Assembly: GCA_947471745.1 (NCBI GenBank) | Contig: CANJKZ010000063.1 | Coordinates: 692,001 to 756,000 of the forward strand | Origin: Closterium sp. Naga37s-1 | Lineage: Eukaryota; Streptophyta; Zygnematophyceae; Desmidiales; Closteriaceae | DNA: 64,000 nt | Direction: 5' to 3' | Shown: positions 45,249-54,600 of the stretch, piece by piece | How positions within the stretch are numbered: the first letter of the stretch is position 1 | Layout: each line of letters opens with the position of its first letter | Made by a program: the position numbers and the translations under genes | Notes under the pieces: generated by a model | Seen by the model: the letters and a program-made list of their open reading frames with translations, nothing else | Database searches by the model: none | What the model was told of the DNA's origin: nothing

Positions 45249-46751
45249 ATGAACAGTCGAGGATACACCAAGAACATCACCACTCCACCATTCCACGACA
45301 AAGAATATGGTTCCTGTCTCATGCCTAATACCAACTGGTCCTCCCTGATCTCCTTTTGTTTAACCACAACCACCCTACCCTCAGCCGCAAGCATGGGGCC
45401 CCAGGGACCAGAGTCAACAGATAGCGTCCTCCCCGCAACCACCGAGTTATCTGCTCCTCCGCCTGACATTTCGCCCGGCGCTACGAACAAGAAGAAGCGT
45501 CGGCTCAAGGTGAAACTCCCGGCAATCAAGGATGTGCCATGGAAGGGGATGTTCCTATGGGCGATGGAATGGATGTCCAACCCTATCAACGCCGCGTCCT
45601 TCTTCTGGTGTGTCCTCGCGACGTTCGCGTTCGTTATAGTCGTTATGTGCGAGCTCGGCTTGATGAAGAATTACATTCACGACCACGAGACGCTGGAAGA
45701 AGTGAAGGAGGTGTCGACGCAGATCCTGAACGCTCTCTTCGTGCTCATGTGTCTCATCTGGCATCCGGTCTTCATGCGAGACGTGCTTCTGCTCATCCGG
45801 TGGAAACCCAAAGATAAGTGGGAGATTCGCGCCGAGTACTGCAAGGACGGGAAGCGGAAACCCAACGATCGCACGCACATGGCGTTTGTCGTTTTCTGGC
45901 TGCAGCTGACGTGCTGGGCGACGTACGCTTTCGCAGCGGTCTTCCTGGTCTACCCTATGGGTGAACGACCCATGAGCCTGATTATCGTCACCACTGTCGT
46001 TTCCTTCGTTGCACCCGCGTTCGCCTTCCTCCATCTGCTCCTGAGCCCTCTGAGCAAGGACTATGACATTGTGCGGGTTGGAGAGGGCGAAGGGGCCAAA
46101 GTGCAGATGTACCAGCGGAGTGCAACGTTCATGGTGTCTCATACCAAGGTGGAGGACGCGCAATGGGCTGGGTCGGTAGTCCCTGGGTGCTGCTCCGAGC
46201 CGCGCGTCGCGTGCCTGAGCTGCGTCTTCCCCTGCTGCATGTTTGGTTACAACATGGAGAGGCTTGGGTTTGGCCATCGGGTCGTCCACACGATGATGTT
46301 CATTATCATGCTCCTTGGGCCGGTGTTAATTTTCGAGCTCTGCGCAGATGCTGTTCATGCGGATCTCTCCAAAAACGTGATCTTCTACTTGGGCATTGCA
46401 CTTGCCGTTACCGGGCTTGCTTATGGCGGTGCCTGGCGCGTGAAGGTTAGGGAGACTTATAACCTCCCCGGATCCCGCTGGTGGTGCGGGAGCAGGCGCC
46501 TGACAGATATTTGCACCTGGATGTGGTGCTGCTGGTGTGCACTGTGCCAGGAGGTCCGGACCACGGACCAGTATCAGGTGGTGGAAAACTCGTTTTACAG
46601 ACGAGCAGGCGACATTGAGAGTGGGTCTGGCGCCCCAGCGCCTGCTGGGGCACTGGATACAGTTCCTGATGCGGAGGAGGAAGTGGAGGAAGATGAGGAT
46701 GAGGATGATGATGAAATGGATGCTCCTGCTCACCAGACAATGCAGAAGTGA
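45249..46751 (+). CDS. PLAC8-family membrane protein with DUF2985-like region
   Basis: Plant PLAC8 proteins include cell-size regulators and metal or calcium transport factors; the DUF2985-PLAC8 subfamily has no firm function. Single exon, 500 residues from the ATG at 45249; an in-frame ATG at 45393 (MGPQGPESTD) could be the true start, because the first 48 residues are unremarkable. The block WKGMFLWAMEWMSNPINAA fits the DUF2985 start and is followed by hydrophobic segments (FFWCVLATFAFVIVVMCELG, FVVFWLQLTCWATYAFAAVF, SLIIVTTVVSFVAPAFAF). The PLAC8 core follows: GSVVPGCCSEPRVACLSC, FPCCMFGYNMERLGFG, then membrane segments (MMFIIMLLGPVLIFELC, FYLGIALAVTGLAYGG) and the conserved end DICTWMWCCWCALCQEVRT. 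The C-terminal tail is acidic (EEEVEEDEDEDDDEMD). Confidence 0.88.
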   Translation: MNSRGYTKNITTPPFHDKEYGSCLMPNTNWSSLISFCLTTTTLPSAASMGPQGPESTDSVLPATTELSAPPPDISPGATNKKKRRLKVKLPAIKDVPWKGMFLWAMEWMSNPINAASFFWCVLATFAFVIVVMCELGLMKNYIHDHETLEEVKEVSTQILNALFVLMCLIWHPVFMRDVLLLIRWKPKDKWEIRAEYCKDGKRKPNDRTHMAFVVFWLQLTCWATYAFAAVFLVYPMGERPMSLIIVTTVVSFVAPAFAFLHLLLSPLSKDYDIVRVGEGEGAKVQMYQRSATFMVSHTKVEDAQWAGSVVPGCCSEPRVACLSCVFPCCMFGYNMERLGFGHRVVHTMMFIIMLLGPVLIFELCADAVHADLSKNVIFYLGIALAVTGLAYGGAWRVKVRETYNLPGSRWWCGSRRLTDICTWMWCCWCALCQEVRTTDQYQVVENSFYRRAGDIESGSGAPAPAGALDTVPDAEEEVEEDEDEDDDEMDAPAHQTMQK

Positions 46752-46846
46752 AGTTGATGGCGAAGACATGTGGGACAAGGGGGTTTTGCTGCCTTTTTAT
46801 GCTTTGTAGAACTAGGTAACTTATTTTGCTCGTGTATCATAATCTC

Positions 46847-46852
46847 AATAAA
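46847..46852 (+). terminator. Candidate poly(A) signal, PLAC8-like gene
   Basis: AATAAA about 95 bp after the PLAC8-like stop codon. Confidence 0.55.
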
Positions 46853-46901
46853 CCTCGTTAGTGGTTGGTTAAAGACATTAATATGTACGGCACTTCCTAA
46901 C

Positions 46902-46909
46902 TATAAATA
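46902..46909 (+). promoter_or_regulatory. TATA-like box, DnaJ gene
   Basis: TATAAATA, 333 bp upstream of the DnaJ ATG. The position fits a promoter with a leader of roughly 300 nt, but this is sequence resemblance only. Confidence 0.35.
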
Positions 46910-47241
46910 GTGTAACACGATATTTGTTCATATTTCAATCGATTACAAGAGATTGTGTGGAACGAATGCGCTCAGTGAACCCGCACGAGTAATGTTTCTC
47001 TACAAGCTGGATGTACATCTTGAATCCTTTCTGAAAGCCACAAGGTCCATCCGGCAAATCACCTCAACGTTTCCTGAAAAGCTTCGGCCGTGGATTCAGG
47101 CGACTTTGCCTAGGTTCTGACGTCACTGCCGTGCAGCTACCAGGATCCCTGTCTGATATTCTCTAGTAGCATCCATAACTTCATTCTCGTCCTTGTTACC
47201 GTTGACATTTGTTTGAGAATTCTGAAGAATTAGGTTTTCAA

Positions 47242-48570
47242 ATGGGGGTTGACTATTACGACTTATTAGAAGTCCAAAAATCCGCAAGTGATGACGACTT
47301 GAAGAAAGCGTATCGGAAGCTTGCCATGAAATGGCACCCAGACAAGAATCCGGACAACAAGAAAGCAGCCGAGGCTAAATTCAAGCAAATCTCGGAGGCG
47401 TACGAGGTACACCCTTAGCCTAGCACTTGATTTTGTACGGCTGTAACTTTCCGATTTACCCTCAACCTACAGAACCTGTCACGTGCAGGTATTAAGTGAC
47501 CCTGAGAAGCGTCAAATCTACGATCAATACGGCGAGGAAGGTTTGAAAGGGCAGGCTGCGCCAGGAGGGGGTTCGTACAGCAGTCATGGGGGTCACTCGC
47601 ATGGCAATTTCCGTTTCAACCCACGGAGCGCAGAGGACATATTCGCGGAGGTCTTCGGCGGTCACAGTCCGTTTGGAGGGGCTTACGGACCCGGATTTGG
47701 CGGGATGGGTGGCATGGGTGGTATGCCAAGTGGTCGCTTCAGTCGCATGGGGAGCGCCAACGGTATGGGGGAATCGATGCAGTATCAGGATATGTTCGAC
47801 CATGGCATATACGGTTCTCAGGCATCATCAGCTTCGACTGGTCCCAGAAAATCCCCACCTGTGGAAAACAAGCTTCCATGTACGCTAGAGGAACTGTTTT
47901 CTGGATCTTCCAGGAAGATGAAGATCTCACGCAACATCATAGATGCAAACGGGTAGGTATGCCTTCCATTTTTCCAACGACACACTCTTTTCCTCTCAAA
48001 ACCTCTTATACCTACTTTCCCTGAGTTTTTTCTCCCCGACCTCTGCCTTCTTCTACCGCCTTCCTTCTATTTCGTTTTGGTCTTTACGCCCTGCAAGCAT
48101 TCACCTCTGTAACTTGACGTCATTGGTTGTGCAGACGACAAAAAACGGTGGACGAGATTTTGACAATCAATGTGAAGCCTGGCTGGAAGAAGGGAACAAA
48201 GGTCACGTTCGAAGAAAAGGGTAACGAGCAGCCCGGGATGATTCCCGCAGACATTACCTTTGTGATTGACGAAAAGCCTCATGACAGGTTCACACGGGAC
48301 GGGAACGACCTTGTCTACACGTGCAAAGTCCCCCTTGTGGATGCACTTACTGGCTACACGGCAAACATCACAACACTTGATGGCCGGAAGCTTTCTTTTC
48401 AAGTGAATGATATTATCAAGCCGGGGTTTGAAAAGGTGGTGGCTGGAGAGGGCATGCCAACCAAGGGGACCAAGGGTAACCTGAGAGTCAAGTTCGAAGT
48501 GCAGTATCCATCCAGGTTGACAGCAGACCAGAAGACAGCAATCAAACAGGCTTTTGGGAAAAGCAGCTGA
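47242..48570 (+). CDS. Type II Hsp40, DNAJB1/Sis1-like
   Basis: Cytosolic/nuclear co-chaperone that stimulates Hsp70 ATPase and delivers substrates. Exons: 47242-47406, 47489-47952, 48135-48570; 1065 nt, 354 residues, phases closing. The J-domain (residues 1-70) begins [20 protein letters not shown] and carries the HPD motif (KWHPDKNPD). A Gly/Phe/Met-rich linker follows ([19 protein letters not shown]), as in type II proteins; there is no CxxCxGxG zinc region. The C-terminal substrate domain starts [20 protein letters not shown] and includes [40 protein letters not shown] and [20 protein letters not shown]. The stop lies only 44 bp from the stop of the convergent SPPL gene. Confidence 0.97.
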
Positions 48571-48614
48571 CCGTGTAAGTGTCAGCTCAATTTTTTTCAC
48601 TGGCAAGTTCTTTG

Positions 48615-51600
48615 TCAAGCTTGACCACTTGAGTTTTGCTCAATGTCCTCAACACTTGGTTGACTGCCATTGCTTTCTGTGCTCCCATCTTTGTCAATCA
48701 CCATTGACCATGCACTCCTGTTGATGTGCGCATTGCATTCCTTGTGTGTGTGCTTCCGCCAAACCACGTGCTGCAGGTTATCAAAGTAGATATCCCACTG
48801 TTGAAAATGGCTCTGTATCCTGTCTGGGATATCTGAGTAGCTCCAGTATTCAGCAACCACTGGCATTTGTAGCTCTCTAAAAGAAAATGTACGCTGCAGC
48901 AAGGTGATTTGCTGTATCGATCTACGAGCAATGTTTCCAAATAGCCCTGCAGCTCACCTTGATGCAGCTGTTTCTGTTGGAGCCAGTGTGTTTTTAGCTT
49001 TCTTGCAACTACACTCTCAACTGCAGCAGTGTTTTGCCTGTGGTGAATCTCATACTATATCTGAGGGGTCATAATTCAGAGTAGTCATTTGTCTTTACAC
49101 AAGGGGAGATGCACGGAACCCTACAAAATCGGAGTGGACATGTGGATATGGTATGGTATGACAAGTGCAGACATGAGGGTATACCGTATAATGAGACCAT
49201 GCTGCAAGTGTACATATGCCATGTGGCCTACATGCGGTACGAACCACAGTATGAATTGGCCCAGTGGTACATATGCCATAGCTTTCAAACATGAAGTCAG
49301 AATGACGCACATTACACTTGGGCTCCATTGATGTCTTTAGGGGCTATGATGAAGACCCTTTGTGCAGGACATCATTTCGTCTGCCCTCTGAAAAAGTGGT
49401 GCGAGCAGGGCTGGGTCCAACCAGTGGCTCTTCCTCATCCTCAGACACCCTGTGGCAGGCACACGTGAGACACAATACAGGTACCGCAGTTTATAAGGAC
49501 ATGTTTCTCTTCCTCGTTGAAAAACGAGCGGCCTTTCAAAAACTTTGGGTGAACCCGTTACAACGTACAGCCACATCCCAGAAAAGCGATTGCCTGAAAC
49601 CCCCGGAACCATGTGCTTGCATCACGCATGAATGGCAACATGCACACAGAAGCCCACCTGCCTTCAAAACCCCCTTCTCCCTTATCCAGAATTTTGACAT
49701 GTCTCAGAAGTGCATGCAGACAGACAGCTCACCTGGGTGCGGAGCTTTCTTCTCCCCGGTTCCAGAGTGCACTGAGCTCCCCTCGTCGCCATGCCAACAC
49801 CACAATCACCCCTGTTATGTGATCACACAGGTTCAATGTCAAGAGGATGGCATGGCAGAAAACAAATCGGGCCAGCGTTGATTATGATTGCGGGAATACA
49901 AAGTGCAAGGGGTTGCAGGTGGGCGGGACACAGTGGGAAGTGAAAGAGCGAGGAGATGGATGTAAGCAAAGGCGGTGGAAAAGAGAGGTCAAGAAAAACG
50001 AGAGACAAAGGAAGATGGGACTCACCGAGAGTGCAAGGGACAAGGTAAAGCAGCGCTGGCTGTCCGTTGCCGTTCATGAGAAACAGTCCAGCAAAGGTGA
50101 GCAGCAGACCTGCAATGCAGGGAGTGGAGGGAGAGGAGTGCAGGCAAGTGGGATGAAGGCAAGGCATGCAAGTCAGCAAACTGAAAATCAACCACCTTGA
50201 GTCGCAAATGCATGACATGCATCACAAAAGCATGGCAATGCCTCACAAAGGCACGGCAGGCATAAAACTGCATTCCACACTAAAGAGAGGAACCAAACGC
50301 ATGCACAAACGTCTTATCAAACCGCAGTATCTTACCCACTGCATAGCCGAGAATGGCAGGCAGATAGTAACCGTCCATTCCCATCTTCTTGGTGAGGCAG
50401 TCATACCTGATGCACTCGGAATACAAGACACACAGGGATAATTGTTTTACGGAAGTCCAGAAAAATCTTCAAAAGTTTTGACAACTGTCCTTCTTTTTGG
50501 TATCTGATGCACTGGATTACGCAGATACGTTGAGGGAGTGAGGGTTAACAAAAAAAAAAGAGAGGGCGGGCAGGGCAGGACAGAGCAGCGCAGGGCAATG
50601 AGTCACTCTTTGTACTCAAGGCATCAAGTCACCCATAGTAGAAAAGAACAAGTTCCCTTGAACTGAAGGCAGCAACGAGTCACCTTCTGGTGAAACCAAC
50701 GAGGAGGCCTGGCAGCACGACGTCCCTTAAGCCCAGAACAGAGTACTTTCCCCAGGGACCTTGAGCAGTACTCTGTTATCTGCGGCACCTTGAGCACTGA
50801 AAGACGAATTTTGAAGCGCCTAAAGAATGAAGGCAGCAAATCATCTTCTGGCGAAGACAACGAGCAGGCCTGGCAGCACAACGCCCCCAAAGCCGAGCAC
50901 GGAGTACCCCCCCTATGGGTCCGATATGTGCGGCTCCTTGAGCAGTGAGAGGGTTATTTAGGCACCTAGTAAAATGAAGATAGCAACCCACCTTCTGGTG
51001 AAGACAATGAGGAGGCCTGGCAGCACGACGTCTCCAAAGCCGAGCACGGAGTATCCCCCCCAGGGATCTGTTATGTGCGGCACCTTGAGGAGCATGGGTA
51101 TGCCCTCTCCCCCCGTGCGCTCCCCTGTTGCCACCTGGAAGCATGGGAATGGAAGTACAAAACGAACAGTTTTGAGTGAGCCAGAGAGAATGAGACAGAT
51201 GCAAATAGACCTGGACGGAAAATACTCTTCAGATGACAAGCGAAAAAGGAAGGCAAGCAGAAACGGACTGTGCAGACGCACTGACGTCAATGATCTCAAT
51301 CAAGACGAACTCACCTCAATCATAACGCTCTTTCCGTTGAAAAAGAGTGGTGAGATGAAGACCCAGAAGATGTCGTAGAAGAATGCGAGCGAGAGCAGCA
51401 CTGTGGACACCTGGTGGCACGGTGGGGCGGTGAGAGAAAATATTGGAGGAACGGAAAGTGAAAGTGAGAGATGAAGAGCCAGAAGATGTCGTAGAAGAAT
51501 GCGAGCGAGAGCAGCACTGTGGACACCTGGTGAGGGTGGTGGGGAGGTGAAGGAAGACATGGCGAGCAGAGCGGCCTGAAACTGGCGAGTCAGAGACACG

Positions 51601-54600
51601 AAAGGAAGGCACACACTAGCTGGAGAACCAGGCTGGGGGTGCAAGATCAAGCAAGGGTGTGAGGGTGTGAGGGTGTGAGGGTATGTTAGTGTGAGGGTGG
51701 GAGAGTTAGGGGGTGTGCGGGTGCGAGGGTGGGAGGGTGCAAGGGTGTGAGGGTGCGAGGGTGCAAGGGTGCGAGTGTGTGAGGGTGTGAATGGCGGACT
51801 GACCTTGATGTTGGGCAGACGCACAGCCTGCAGCACGGTGATCATCAGCGCTATGCCCTGAGGGGTGGGGAGGGTAGGGAGGGGGGACAAGGAGGGGGAG
51901 GCAGGAATTTCTGAGGCGGCTCAAAGGCACTGCCTGCAGCACGGTGAACATGATGCATTGGCGGGGTGGAGAGGGGGAAGGGGAGGCGTGGAGGGATGCA
52001 CGGGGAGGTGATGAGAGGCAATCTGGGGCGAGTGCAGGCGAGTGCAGGCGAGCGGAGGCGAGTGGAGGAGAGGGGAGGCGAGTGGATGGTGTGGGCATAG
52101 AGTGACAGCGAGTTAAGAGGAAAGAGTTTGGGTTCAAGTAAAGTGGTCGGTACGAAGAGGGGATTGTAACAGCAATGTGGTTACCACAAAAATGGACGTC
52201 ATTCAGTTAGTCGCACCCCACACCTTTGTTTGAAACAGCATAACCCTCTTTATCCATACCAGGATATCCTGTGCCACATTGATTAAGTATCCTTCCTCTT
52301 TTGTTTCCCCTACCAATATATCCTGTATGTATCACTCATGCGTCTTCGTACTTGTACCCCACACCTTTATTTAAGGGACAATACCCCTCTGTAGCCATAC
52401 CAGGATATCCTGTGCCACCCATGCGTCTGGGTGGTTGCGGAAGACAGCCCAGGTGATGGTGAGGGAGAGGGAGAGCAGGAAGGAGGAGAGCGAGAGCCAG
52501 GAGACGAATCCGAGGAGGGGGAGAGCGACGCCGTGAGGCGACTGGAGTGGGAAGAGCCTGGAGGGAGGGCGATGGAGAGAGACGCGTGTGGGGAAGAGGG
52601 CGAAGGCAGAACAAGCAGAGGAGACCTGAGGAGTGGGAGATCTGAGAGAAAGAAAGAAGGGGAGCGGAATGGTCCAGGTAAGCAGAGGTACAGTACAGGT
52701 AATGGAGCGCGGAAATGGGGGAAAATTTTGCTCCACGTTAGAGAAAGAGTTAAGAACTGAGGGATGAGCAAACTTAGGGGATAGAATTGCATGGGAACGA
52801 TCGGAGTGGTGGCGAGAAGGAAGAGTAGTGTAGGGGCGGATATGGCGAAATGGGGCGGAGAAGGAAATGGAAGGGGGCAAGGAAGACGAGAGGGCAAGGA
52901 AGGGGAGGGATCGCGGAAGAGGGAGAGGTGACTGACCTGTGGAGGAGCGAGGAGAGGCACACATAGAGTGACTGCATGGAGAAAAACAGGATACAGGGGG
53001 CATGTAGGGGCATGCAGACGCATACAGGCGCATACAGGAGCGAGAGGTGGGGGAACACAGGGTCAGGAGTGACAGATACAAAAGAATATGTTCAGAACAA
53101 AAGATATTCTTGAGTCGACTAAAAAGTCGACCGCAGGGAGAAAGACAGGAGGCGAGAGGTGGGGGGACACGGGATCAGGAGTAACAGCATACAACAAGAA
53201 CGCATGCTGCATCGCAGGGAACCATTACAGGGTCACAAATAAAGTGCACGCAAAAGGGGAAGAGCGTGAGGATGATGTCGAAGGCGAGGGGCGACACGAG
53301 GAAGACAAGAAGGGGTGGTTTTGAGTGGAGTTGAAGGGGCAACAGCTGCAGAAGACAAGAAGGGGCAACAGCTGCAGAAGACAAGAAGGGGCAACAGCTG
53401 CAGAAGACAAGAAGGGGCAACAGCTGCAGAAGACAAGAAGGGGCAACAGCTGCAGAAGACAAGAAGGGGCAGCAGCTGCAGAAGACAAGAAGGGGCAACA
53501 GCTGCAGAAGACAAGAAGGGGCAACAGCTGCAGAAGACAAGAAGGGGCAACAGCTGCAGAAGACAAGAAGGGGCAACAGCTGCAGAAGACAAGAAGGGGA
53601 AACAGCTGCAGAAGACAAGAAGGGGCAACAGCTGCAGAAGACAAGAAGGGGCAACAGCTGCAGAAGACAAGAAGGGGCAACAGCTGCAGAAGACAAGAAG
53701 GGGCAACAGCTGCAGAAGACAAGAAGGGGCAACAGCTGCAGAAGACAAGAAGGGGCAACAGCTGCAGAAGACAAGAAGGGGCAACAGCTGCAGAAGACAA
53801 GAAGGGGCAACAGCTGCAGGAAGACAAGAAGGGGCAACAGCTGCAGGAAGAGAGTGCTGCAGAAGAAAGTAACCACTCCTCACCTCTAGCGCAGCGACGC
53901 AGAAGAGTGTGAGGATGATGTAAAAGACGAGGGGCGGCATGAGGAGGACGAGAGCAATGCAGACGGAACTAGCAGCCCTTTGTTCCTTCCTGCTCCCTCC
54001 ATCCACCTTCCCAGCCCTATATCCTCTCTCCCGTCCCTCACCTCTAGCGCAGCAACGCAGAAGAGCGTGAGGATGATGTAGAAGACGATGGGCGACATAA
54101 GGAAGAAGAGCAGCAGCAGCATCACAGACGACATCACCACAAACCCCACCGCTGAACCCACTGACATGTCGTATGCTCCTGATTCCTCGCCCTGGGGCTG
54201 ATTGGAAGGGAGTAAGTACGGGAAGAGCGAGGAGATATGAACGAGGGGAACAGGAGCACAGGCTAAAGCAGCAGCAGCATCAGGGACGACATCACCACAA
54301 ACCCCACTGCTGACCCCACTGACATGTCGTATGCTCCTGATTCCTCGCCCTGGGGCTGGTAGGGACAGTGGGAGTGGGGCAGAGGAGACAGGGGCACAGG
54401 CCGAAGATGACCCCACCGACATGTCGAAAGCGCTTGATGCCTTGCCCTGAGGGATTTTTTTGAGAATTCTAAAAAAAATCCCCGAAAGCGCCTGATGCCT
54501 TGCCCTGAGGCTAGGCGGGCAAGGTGGGGAGTGGGGGAGGAGAGAGGAGATAGGAGGAGGGGAGAGAGGGGCACAGATCAAAGCTGAACCCACAGAGATG

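Larger units (their letters stand above)
46752..47241. other. Intergenic between PLAC8-like and DnaJ genes
   Basis: 490 bp holding the PLAC8-like 3' UTR and the DnaJ promoter. A poly(A) signal and TATA-like box are listed separately. Confidence 0.5.

Noticed and set aside
47210..47240. Heat-shock element before the DnaJ start (GAATTCTGAAGAATT)
   Set aside because: GAA and TTC blocks lack the required two-base spacing and the site lies in the leader just before the ATG.
53175..53912. Long frames in several registers through the 26-bp repeat
   Set aside because: A 26-bp unit without stops opens all frames; there is no start context, domain or codon signal.
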